Source: Micromonospora lupini str. Lupac 08 (lineage in GTDB: Bacteria; Actinomycetota; Actinomycetes; Mycobacteriales; Micromonosporaceae). From it: a stretch of 64,000 nucleotides of DNA. Each line of letters starts with the position of its first letter. The first letter of the stretch is position 1. The stretch covers positions 1,823,323 through 1,887,322 of the forward strand of contig NZ_HF570108.1 of assembly GCF_000297395.2 (NCBI RefSeq). Reading direction: 5' to 3'. Below the pieces are notes generated by a model. The model was given only the letters and a program-made list of their open reading frames with translations. It searched no databases and was not told the DNA's origin. The position numbers and the translations under genes are program-made. This document shows, piece after piece, positions 30,015 to 38,333 of the stretch.

Positions 30015-31601
30015 GTGAGGATCCTGGACCGGTTGCTGCCCGGACGGTGGCGGCGTCCGCTGCTGGACGTGCTGCTCTGGGCGGTGGTGGCCGCTCCGAT
30101 CGCGGCTGCCCGGCTGAGTCCGCCGTACCCGCGTTTCGACGTGGCGTTGCTGCTCGGCTCGCTGGCGCTGTTGGCGGCCGCGGTGGCGTCGGCGCGGCGC
30201 TGGCCGCTGGTGGGGTTGCTGCTGGTGGTGCTCGGTTCGCTTGTGGACGGCAACTTCGTCTTCGCCATCCCGGTGTTCAGCTATCTGAGCGGGCGGCGCA
30301 GTGCGGGCGCCGCGCCGGCGGCAGTGCTGTTCGGCGTGATCGCCCTCGGCGGCACGGTGTTGAACCTGGGGTTGCTCGGCACCGGGGCGGCGACCTGGTT
30401 CCTGCTCGCTTCGGTGCTGCTGTTCGCCGGGGTGTTCCCGTGGCTGGTGGGTCGCTACCGGCGGCAGCAGCAGGCGCTTGCCGACGCCGGGCGCCGGCAC
30501 GTCGAGGCGCTGACGCGCGAGCGGCGGGGCGCCGCGGAGCGGATCCGGCTGCGGGAGCGGGCCCGGATCGCCGAGGAGATGCACGACTCGCTCGGTCACG
30601 ACCTCAGCCTCATCGCCGTACGGGCCGCCGCCTTGGAACTGGCCGACGACCTCGCCCCGGAGCACCGGACGGCGGTGGGGGAGCTGCGGGCCAGCGTCGC
30701 GGCGGCGACCGAACGGCTGCACGGCATCATCGGGGTGCTGCGGGAGGAGGGCGGTCCGGCCGGCGTCCGCCCGGTGGGGGAGACCGTCGTCGACCTGGTG
30801 GCCGGGGCCCGCGAGGCCGGGATGGCGGTACGGCTGGACGCCCCGCCCGACACCGTGGAGTTGCCCGGGATGACCGGGTCCGCCGCCCATCAGGTGGTGC
30901 GGGAGGCGCTCACCAACGCGGCCCGGTACGCCCCGGGCGCGCCGGTGACCGTCACCCTCGCCCGCGACGCGGACGGGGTCGAGGTACGGGTGCGTAACGC
31001 GTCGGCGCCGGCCGGCCCGCTGCCCCGACCGGCCTCCTCGGGGAGCGGGCTGCTGGCCCTCGCCGAGCGGGTCCGGCTGGCCGGTGGCGTACTGGATGCC
31101 GGTCCGGGCTCCGACGGTGGCTTCGCGGTGCGCGCCCGGCTGCCGTTGCCCGCCGAGGCGCACTCCGGCGCGGGATGGTCGGCGGTGCCCGTTCCGGTGT
31201 GGGCCGTGCCCGACGGCACGGGTACCGCCCTGGTCGGCGGCGGCCCGGAACGGCCGGCGGACGCCGAGCGTCGGCTGCGCGAGGCGCGTCGTCGGGCCCG
31301 GCGCAGCCTGCTGACGGCGCTCGCCGCCCCGGCCGGCTTCGGGCTCGTCCTGTCTCTGCTCTACTACTCCTTCGCCACGGCCGGGACGGTGCTTGACGAG
31401 TCGGCGTACGACCGGATGCGGCCCGGGACCGAACGCGCCGACCTGCCCGGTCTGCCCCGCCGGCAGCTAACCCCGCCGCTCGGTGCGTCGGCGCCGGGGT
31501 GCGAGTACTACACCGACGGCAACTTCCCCCTCGCCGAGCCGACGTGGCGGCTCTGCTTCACCGACGGCCGGCTGGCCAGCAAGGAGCGGATAGCGTCGTG
31601 A
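30015..31601 (+). CDS. NarL-type sensor histidine kinase with C-terminal membrane-anchored domain
   Basis: 528 residues. The N-terminus has about five or six membrane helices (residues 15-145). A HisKA_3 dimerisation domain follows, with phospho-acceptor H190 in EEMHDSLGHDLS, then an HATPase domain (about 275-390; SGLLALAERVRLAGG). Unusually, the chain goes on: a further helix (SLLTALAAPAGFGLVLSLLY) and an outside tail of about 75 residues with YDRMRPGTERAD, CEYYTDG and WRLCF. The GTG at 30015 has TAGCCT 7 nt before it, fitting a leaderless mRNA. The stop overlaps the regulator start (GTGA). Confidence 0.88.
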   Translation: MRILDRLLPGRWRRPLLDVLLWAVVAAPIAAARLSPPYPRFDVALLLGSLALLAAAVASARRWPLVGLLLVVLGSLVDGNFVFAIPVFSYLSGRRSAGAAPAAVLFGVIALGGTVLNLGLLGTGAATWFLLASVLLFAGVFPWLVGRYRRQQQALADAGRRHVEALTRERRGAAERIRLRERARIAEEMHDSLGHDLSLIAVRAAALELADDLAPEHRTAVGELRASVAAATERLHGIIGVLREEGGPAGVRPVGETVVDLVAGAREAGMAVRLDAPPDTVELPGMTGSAAHQVVREALTNAARYAPGAPVTVTLARDADGVEVRVRNASAPAGPLPRPASSGSGLLALAERVRLAGGVLDAGPGSDGGFAVRARLPLPAEAHSGAGWSAVPVPVWAVPDGTGTALVGGGPERPADAERRLREARRRARRSLLTALAAPAGFGLVLSLLYYSFATAGTVLDESAYDRMRPGTERADLPGLPRRQLTPPLGASAPGCEYYTDGNFPLAEPTWRLCFTDGRLASKERIAS

Positions 31602-32275
31602 ACACCGACACGGCCGTGCCGACACCGGTCCGGGTGGTCCTCGCCGACGACGAGGCGATGATCCGGGCCGGCGTCCGGGCCATCCTCGCCGCCGATCCGG
31701 GCATCGAGGTGGTCGCCGAGGCCGGCGACGGGCGGGCCGCGGTGGAGTTGGTCCGCGCGCACCGACCCCGGGTGGCGTTGCTGGACATCCGGATGCCCTG
31801 GTTGGACGGACTGGCGGCGGCGGCCGAGATCCACCGGGTCGCGCCGGCCACCGCGACGCTCATGTTGACCACCTTCGGCGAGGACGACCACGTGGCCCGG
31901 GCGCTCGGGCACGGCGCGAGCGGGTTCCTGCTCAAGTCCGGCGACCCGCGCGAGCTGATCGCCGGGGTGCACGCGGTGGCGGACGGCGGGGCGTACCTGT
32001 CGCCGCGGGTGGCCCGCCGGGTGATCGAGCTGGGGGCCGGGCGGCTGGCGCGCCGACCCGCCGCGCGGGACCGGACGGCAGGGCTGACCGAGCGGGAACG
32101 TGAGGTGCTGGCCCTGGTCGGGGCGGGGCTGTCCAACGCGGAGATCGCCCGCCGGCTGCACCTGGTGGAGGGCACCGTGAAGAGCTATCTGACAAGCATC
32201 TTCACCCGACTGGACGTGCGTAACCGGGTGCAGGCGGCGATCCTCGCGTACGAGGCGGGGTTGGTCGAGCGGTGA
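31598..32275 (+). CDS. LuxR/NarL-family response regulator
   Basis: 225 residues: receiver domain with phosphorylation site D63 in LLDIRMPWLDG, acid pocket ADDEA, and K in LLKSGDP; LuxR-type HTH at about 155-220 (LTEREREVLALVGAGLSNAEIA). It is coupled to the kinase by a GTGA overlap, and together they form a two-component system. The likely targets are its own promoter and the convergent ABC exporter, both preceded by CCTGACTTTCGTC. Confidence 0.92.
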   Translation: MNTDTAVPTPVRVVLADDEAMIRAGVRAILAADPGIEVVAEAGDGRAAVELVRAHRPRVALLDIRMPWLDGLAAAAEIHRVAPATATLMLTTFGEDDHVARALGHGASGFLLKSGDPRELIAGVHAVADGGAYLSPRVARRVIELGAGRLARRPAARDRTAGLTEREREVLALVGAGLSNAEIARRLHLVEGTVKSYLTSIFTRLDVRNRVQAAILAYEAGLVER

Positions 32276-32301
32276 GCGGGGGCCGCGAGGGCCCCCGCTC
32301 A
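32273..32301. terminator. Bidirectional hairpin terminator
   Basis: A perfect 12-bp stem (TGAGCGGGGGCC at 32273-32284, complement 32290-32301, 5-nt loop) includes the stop codon of the regulator and serves the convergent permease gene. Confidence 0.8.
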
Positions 32302-32306
32302 GTGCC

Positions 32307-33124
32307 TCAGGCGTCGCGGCGGCGCAGGGCGGCCCGACCGAGCAGTAGGGCGGCTCCCGCCCAACCGACGAGCACCAGCAACCCCACCGCGCCCGGGTAC
32401 GGGTCGGTGTCGCCGGCCATGAAGTGCCCACCGGCCACGCCGGGGAACGCGTCCGCGATCCGGTTCAGGACTGCGATGTCCGGCTCCTGCAGGGACAGCG
32501 GCACGATCATCAGGGTGGCGAAGAGCACGACGATCGTGAGCACCGCGCTGCGCAGTGCCGCGCCGAGGCCGAGCGCGAGGACGCTGACCAGGGCCAGGTA
32601 GGTCGCCACCGCCACGATGTCGCCGATCGTGCCGGCGGTCGGCGCGCTGCCCCACTCGCCGAGTACCGGCCGGGCGACCAGGGCGCCGACACCGCCGAGC
32701 AGCAGTCCGAGAACGAAGGTGACGGCGCCGGCCACCACGGCCTTGGCCAGGAGCACCCGGCCGCGTGCCGGGGTGCACTGCAGGGTCGTCCGGATGGTGC
32801 CGCTGGTGAACTCCGTGGTGATGGCGAGCAGTCCCAGTGCCAGCACGGCGTACTGGGTCAGCTCGACCGCGTCGATCAGCACGCTGCCGACGGCGACGAT
32901 GCCGGGGTTGTCGGCCGGGTCGTCGTTGGTGTTGGCGTTGGCCGCGTAGATGGCGAGTTGTCCGGCGCTCGCGGCCATCACGAGCAGCCCGGCCAGCATC
33001 GTCCACCAGGTGCTGCGTACCGAGACCAGCTTGGTCCACTCGGCGGCCACCGCCGCGCGGAAGGCGGCCGGCGCGCTGAGCGCCGGCGCGACGGTGGGAC
33101 GGCTGCCCACCACGGTCTGCGTGC

Positions 33125-33128
<4 letters not shown>
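32307..33128 (-). CDS. ABC-2 type exporter permease
   Basis: 273 residues with six predicted membrane helices. The N-terminal FRAAVAAEWTKLVSVRSTWW is typical of ABC-2 permeases of the YhaP/DrrB-like kind in actinobacteria, and a TTEFTSGTIRTTL loop follows. Its ATG overlaps the stop of the ATPase gene (ATGA). With that ATPase it forms an exporter whose cargo is unknown (drug, lipid or peptide). It is convergent with the kinase/regulator pair. Confidence 0.9.
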
Positions 33129-34057
<929 letters not shown>

Positions 34058-34115
34058 GCGCTGACGCTAGGCGTCCGGCACGTCGGCCCGCCGCGCCCGA
34101 AGGGCAGCACCCGAC

Positions 34116-34131
34116 CCTGACTTTCGTCAGG
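34116..34131. promoter_or_regulatory. CCTGAC-TTTC-GTCAGG palindrome before the ABC exporter
   Basis: A 6-bp inverted repeat around TTTC whose first 13 bases are identical to the site at 29964 upstream of the two-component genes. It lies about 46 bp upstream of the exporter -10, on the minus-strand side. Confidence 0.6.
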
Positions 34132-34140
34132 CCGCCCGGG

Positions 34141-35013
34141 TCAGCGGATGTAGTCCTCAAGCAGCGCCGGGGTGAGCCCCGCCCGGTGGATCGCCTTCAG
34201 CGCCGCGAGGAGGTCGTCCATCAGCGCCGGTCGGAAGTGCATCAGCAGCACGTCGCCGGGTTGGACCACCTTCTCCGGGGTCTGGTAGCGCACCTTGCCC
34301 TCGTGGACGGTCTCGGACCAGTGCAGGACCGCCTTCGCGCCACAGTCCCGAGCGGCGGTCAGCGTGGTGCTGTCGTACTCGCCGAACGGGGGGCGGAACA
34401 GGGTCGCCCGCTTGCCGAACAGCGTCTCCAGCTTGTCCGCGGCGCCGCAGATCTCCTGCCTCTGGTAGTCGTACGATCGGCCGGCCAGCGAGGTGTGCCT
34501 GACCGTGTGGTTCTCGACGATCCCGCCGGCCACCTGGATCTGCCGGAAGTAGTCGTCGTGCTCCTCGGCCGCCGGAGAGTTCAGGAACATCGTGACCGGG
34601 ATGTGCGCCCGCCAGATGAAGTCGGCCACCGCGGGCGGGCGGGCCAGCCCACCGTCGTCGATGGTGATGAAGGCGACCTTCTGGTCGGTCGGCAGGCGGT
34701 GCCAGAACGGAATCGCCCCGGTCGCGGTCAACGGCACCGGCTGCGGAGGTGGCGCCTCGGGAAAGGTCGGCGCCTGGGACACGTACCAGTCCAGGCTTCC
34801 GGGGGCGGGCGGGGCCGTCGTCGTCGGCGCGGCCGACGGGGACGGCGACGTCGACGGCATGGGCGTCGGGACCGACGGGCTCGGCGGGGCCGCGGTGATC
34901 TGCCGGGCGTGGAACACCGGTCGGGCTGCGCAGGCGCTCAGCGTCAGCAGGGCCAGAAGCGTTGCGGCGGCGAGGATCCGACGCGCAGAGGTGGCGGACA
35001 CGCCCGGAAACAT
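34141..35013 (-). CDS. Polysaccharide deacetylase family lipoprotein (NodB domain)
   Basis: 290 residues. A signal peptide with lipobox LSAC (C27) anchors it at the membrane, then a Pro/Ser/Thr-rich linker leads to a NodB domain from about residue 95. Its motifs are FITIDDGG (catalytic and metal aspartates), NHTVRHTSL (metal histidines) and RPPFGEYD. It should remove N-acetyl groups from a cell-wall or extracellular glycan at the cell surface. It is co-directional with the ABC exporter but has an 80-nt gap before it, so joint transcription is uncertain. Confidence 0.9.
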   Translation of the reverse strand: MFPGVSATSARRILAAATLLALLTLSACAARPVFHARQITAAPPSPSVPTPMPSTSPSPSAAPTTTAPPAPGSLDWYVSQAPTFPEAPPPQPVPLTATGAIPFWHRLPTDQKVAFITIDDGGLARPPAVADFIWRAHIPVTMFLNSPAAEEHDDYFRQIQVAGGIVENHTVRHTSLAGRSYDYQRQEICGAADKLETLFGKRATLFRPPFGEYDSTTLTAARDCGAKAVLHWSETVHEGKVRYQTPEKVVQPGDVLLMHFRPALMDDLLAALKAIHRAGLTPALLEDYIR

Positions 35014-35110
35014 ACCGAGTCACGGGCAGGTGCTGCGTGCCCGCTCCCGTGCTTCCTTGCCCGGGCTGTCTAGCCTCGGATCGAGTCGATTCGATCAGCG
35101 GGGGCAGCCG

Positions 35111-35404
35111 ATGACACGGTGGATCTTGCAGGTACTCGCCACCGTTGGCTTCGGCCTGCTGCTGGGGTTCATCGGGCTGACGATGGTCTTCGACCTGTTC
35201 GGGTTCGTCGACGCACACACACGCCGGTTGTCGAGGACTTCGTTGAACCGCCTGTTGGGCTTTCCGGATCGGGATCCGGCCGAGGTGCGGAGGGGCGTCG
35301 GCTACCGCTTCGCGCGGTTCTTCGTCAGCGGCATCACGCTCCTCCTCGGTGTCGTGGCGGTGGTCGGGGGCATCGTGCTACTGGTCGGCGGGCCGCTCGA
35401 CTGA
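35111..35404 (+). CDS. Small two-helix membrane protein, unknown function
   Basis: 97 residues with one helix at the N-terminus (LQVLATVGFGLLLGFIGLTMVF), a basic middle with LLGFPDRDPAEVRRGVGYRFARF and a second helix at the C-terminus (ITLLLGVVAVVGGIVLLVG). The family is not recognised. A GCGGGGGCAG site precedes the ATG. The last 27 nt overlap the 3' end of the convergent P450 gene. Confidence 0.65.
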   Translation: MTRWILQVLATVGFGLLLGFIGLTMVFDLFGFVDAHTRRLSRTSLNRLLGFPDRDPAEVRRGVGYRFARFFVSGITLLLGVVAVVGGIVLLVGGPLD

Positions 35405-36559
35405 CCGCACCACGAAGGCGTCCGGCATCCGGAAGGTGAGGTTGTCCGGGCACCAGGGCGGCCGGACCACTGTCACCCCGTCGAGCAGCGGCGTCGCCTC
35501 GGCCACCACCACGGCCGCCTCCATCCGGGCCAGGACGTCCCCGACACAGCGGTGCGCGCCCGCGCCGAACGCCAGGTGCCGGCGCGAACCGCGCTGCCCC
35601 GGGCGGAACTCGTCGGGGGACTCGACGATCGCCGGATCCCGGCCGGCGCGGGCCAGCCACAGCACGATGCTGGTGCCGGCCGGCACGGCGGTTCCACCAA
35701 GCGTGCCGTCGACCGCCGCGACGCGCCGCCACGTGACGATGGGCGGCTCGAGGCGCAGGCCCTCCTCGACGACGTCGGCGACCGCGACGTCACCGGTGCG
35801 CAGGCCGGCGCGTACCGCCGGTTCGCCGGCCAGCCGGTGCAGCAGCAGGGTGAGGAACTGCGAGGTGGTCTCCTGGCCGGCGACCAGCAGGAAGAAGAGC
35901 GCGCCGACCACCACGTCCGGCGGGTGGCCGCCCGCGCGCAGTTCGGCGGCCAGGCCGCCGCCGGTGGCCGCGAACTCGCGCAGGACGCCGTGGAAACGGC
36001 CCACCTCGGTGGCGAGCGCCACCTGCCGGTCGCCGTCCAGGGGCGCCCAGAACAGCTCCAGCGCCGCCCGGGCGAACTCCTTCACCGCGCCGACCGGCGC
36101 GTCCGGCAACTCGACCAGTCGGGCCAGCACCAGCAGGGGCAGGTCGGCGGCGAGGTCCGCGTACAGGTCGACCGGCTCACCGGCGTCGAGCGCGGCGCGC
36201 AGCCGGGCCACCCGCTCCCGGACGAGGGCGGTCAGCCAGGGGCGCTGCGCCGCGACCCGGGCGGGGTGCAGCGCGTCGGCGACGATCGCCCGGATCTCCG
36301 GATGGCTGGCGGCGGAGTTGTTGGCGAGGGTCGGCGGCAGCCGGAACCGGTGCCCGGCGAGCACCCGCAGCGCGGTCACCGGCATCGGGGTCACCGCGTC
36401 CAGGGCGTTGTCCGGCCGGTAGCGGACCGGGTCGGCGAGGACCTGGCGGACCAGCGCGTGCCGGGTGACGACGAGGTGACGTACGCCGACGTGGTCGGTC
36501 ACCTCGGCGACGTCCGGCCAGGGTGCCTCGACCTCGGACGCCCAGCCGGAGAACAGCAC
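35378..36559 (-). CDS. Cytochrome P450
   Basis: 393 residues, usual for a soluble bacterial P450. The heme-binding loop FGAGAHRCVG has the ligand C338, the I-helix reads VAGQETTSQ and the K-helix EEGLRLE stands for ExxR. It would oxidise a small molecule with electrons from a ferredoxin encoded elsewhere. It follows the methyltransferase gene by only 9 nt, so the two may tailor the same compound; no other biosynthetic genes are near. Confidence 0.94.
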   Translation of the reverse strand: MLFSGWASEVEAPWPDVAEVTDHVGVRHLVVTRHALVRQVLADPVRYRPDNALDAVTPMPVTALRVLAGHRFRLPPTLANNSAASHPEIRAIVADALHPARVAAQRPWLTALVRERVARLRAALDAGEPVDLYADLAADLPLLVLARLVELPDAPVGAVKEFARAALELFWAPLDGDRQVALATEVGRFHGVLREFAATGGGLAAELRAGGHPPDVVVGALFFLLVAGQETTSQFLTLLLHRLAGEPAVRAGLRTGDVAVADVVEEGLRLEPPIVTWRRVAAVDGTLGGTAVPAGTSIVLWLARAGRDPAIVESPDEFRPGQRGSRRHLAFGAGAHRCVGDVLARMEAAVVVAEATPLLDGVTVVRPPWCPDNLTFRMPDAFVVRSVERPADQ

Positions 36560-36568
36560 GTCGACACG

Positions 36569-37237
36569 CTAGCCGGCAGCTCCCGGCAGGCCGGCGCGCA
36601 ACTGCCAGACGGTGGTGCGCTTCACCCGGACGCTCTCCAGGGCCTCCGGCACCGGCACGTCGTACGCGGCCAGCTCGTCGAAGCGGTCCCGGGGCAGGAA
36701 CGCCCGGCCGGGGTCACCGACAAGCGCCGGCGCCCCGGCCCGCGTGGCGCGCAGCAGGAACCGCAGCACCCGGCGGGCCATCGCCTCGCTGTAGAACACG
36801 TCCCCGGCGAGCACCACCTCGGCGTCGCCCGCGTCGCCGTCGAGGATGTCGCCGAACTCGGCGTCGACGCGTACACCGTTGGCCTCGGCGTTGAGCGCGA
36901 CCGCCGCGACCGCCAGCTCGTCCACCTCGACGGCCCGCACGGACGCCGCGCCGGCCCGGGCGGCGGCGATGGCCACCAGGCCGGAGCCGGAGGCGAGGTC
37001 GAGCACCCGGCGGCCGGCGACCAGCTCCGGGTGATCGGTGACGTACCGGGCGAGCGCCTGCCCGCCGGCCCAGGCGAAGGCCCAGAACGGCGGCGGCCGG
37101 TCGCTGGAGAATTCACCCTCGGTCAGCTCCCAGAGCCCGATCGGTTCGTCCGCCTGGTGCAGGCGCACCTCGGGAACGAAGGCGACCGGGGCCAGCCGGG
37201 CGTGCAGGCGGACGAACGTGCTGGAGAGCTCGGACAC
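36569..37237 (-). CDS. Class I SAM-dependent methyltransferase (NNMT/METTL-like)
   Basis: 222 residues. The SAM site is VLDLASGSGLVAIAAARAGA, followed by VRAVEVDELA and a post-I motif; VVLAGDVFYSEAM resembles the D-x-x-Y region of protein-lysine methyltransferases such as ETFB-KMT (METTL20). WELTEGEFSSDRPPPFWAFAW precedes the SAM site, as in that group. The GTG at 37237 is chosen as the natural N-terminus (SELSSTFVRLHARL); the open frame upstream is Arg-rich. It is upstream of the P450 in one unit. Confidence 0.82.
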   Translation of the reverse strand: MSELSSTFVRLHARLAPVAFVPEVRLHQADEPIGLWELTEGEFSSDRPPPFWAFAWAGGQALARYVTDHPELVAGRRVLDLASGSGLVAIAAARAGAASVRAVEVDELAVAAVALNAEANGVRVDAEFGDILDGDAGDAEVVLAGDVFYSEAMARRVLRFLLRATRAGAPALVGDPGRAFLPRDRFDELAAYDVPVPEALESVRVKRTTVWQLRAGLPGAAG

Positions 37238-37427
37238 CCGGCAATTCTCGCGCACCGGTCGGCCCCGACGACGCAGGGAGGTGGTCCGGGACGCGCGGGT
37301 ACGGGTGAAGGGTTCACCACTCTCGGTGAAATCACCAGCCGCGCTTGGCGGCCGATGCGAAGACACCCCTCTGTCCGGCCCGCCCGTTTCCTCCTAGCGT
37401 TTCCCACAAGCGACGAGAAGGAACGGG

Positions 37428-38288
37428 GTGGTGGTGATCGTGTGGCGGTACGTGCTGCGGCTCGCAGCGTTGGTTGCCGGTGTTGCCGGGGTGGTGCTGA
37501 CACTGGCCGCACCGGCGCAGGCGGCCTTCGCCACCGAGATGAGCGGCCTGCCGGCCCGGTTCACCGCGGGGGACCAGGTGCGCACGATCTCGGCGGTGGT
37601 CTCGCAGACGGACCGGCGCGGCGGATGCGCGAAGGTGCGCTGGTCGATGGTGCTCCGTGTGCAGGGCATCCGGCTCGACCAGGTGAAGATGGACCGGGTG
37701 GAGGAGACCGGCGACTTCCCGCTGGAGATCCGCACCGAGGGGGACGTGGCCCGGTTGACCGACAGGCAACTCGACCCGGGCACGCTCTGCCCGGGCCGCA
37801 CGGTCACCGCCCGCTACCGGGTGGCCTTCGACGAGGACGTCACCCAGGGGCGGGTCACCCTCGCCGCCGAGGCGTACGACGCGAACCTGCGCCTGTTGGC
37901 CCGCCAGACCGCCACCCGGTCGGTGGTGGGGGCGGCCGTCCGGCCGACGGGTACGCCGACACCGAGCGCGACGCCTGCCGAGCCCAGCGACCCGCCGAGC
38001 GAAGCGGTCGAGGAGAGCGCCCCGGCCGGGGAGCCGGTCGCCGACGGGCCCGTCGACGTCGCGCCACCCGCGGCCGGCGCCGGCCGTCCGGTCTCGCAGA
38101 GCGGTGGGTTCGGCGTGGTGCAGGCCGCGTTCCTGCTCGGTGGGCTGCTGCTCTCGCTCGGGGTGGGGCTGCTGCTGCGGCTGCGGCACCTCACCCGGAC
38201 CGCGACCGCCGTGGAGGACGACCCGCCTGTGGACCGGCTCTGGGAGCGACAGGCGACGGCCGACCCCTGGCGGCCGGCCCGCCGCTGA
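37428..38288 (+). CDS. Secreted, membrane-anchored protein of unknown function
   Basis: 286 residues: signal peptide ending near AQAAFA, a beta-rich domain of about 140 residues (two cysteines, CAKVRWSMVLRVQG, CPGRTVTARYRVAF), a Pro/Glu/Thr-rich stretch, a C-terminal membrane helix (AAFLLGGLLLSLGVGLLLRL) and a cytoplasmic tail. There is no LPxTG motif. It looks like a cell-envelope protein with its domain outside. The GTG at 37428 follows GAGAAGGA; a second GTG lies one codon later. The family is not recognised. Confidence 0.75.
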   Translation: MVVIVWRYVLRLAALVAGVAGVVLTLAAPAQAAFATEMSGLPARFTAGDQVRTISAVVSQTDRRGGCAKVRWSMVLRVQGIRLDQVKMDRVEETGDFPLEIRTEGDVARLTDRQLDPGTLCPGRTVTARYRVAFDEDVTQGRVTLAAEAYDANLRLLARQTATRSVVGAAVRPTGTPTPSATPAEPSDPPSEAVEESAPAGEPVADGPVDVAPPAAGAGRPVSQSGGFGVVQAAFLLGGLLLSLGVGLLLRLRHLTRTATAVEDDPPVDRLWERQATADPWRPARR

Positions 38289-38297
38289 ACGGGAGGT

Positions 38298-38329
38298 GTC
38301 GGGGCCGACGGAGATCCGCCGGCCCCGAC
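38298..38329. terminator. Bidirectional hairpin terminator
   Basis: A perfect 10-bp stem (GTCGGGGCCG at 38298-38307, complement 38320-38329) between the convergent anchored protein and M36 peptidase genes. Confidence 0.7.
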
Positions 38330-38333
38330 CGTG

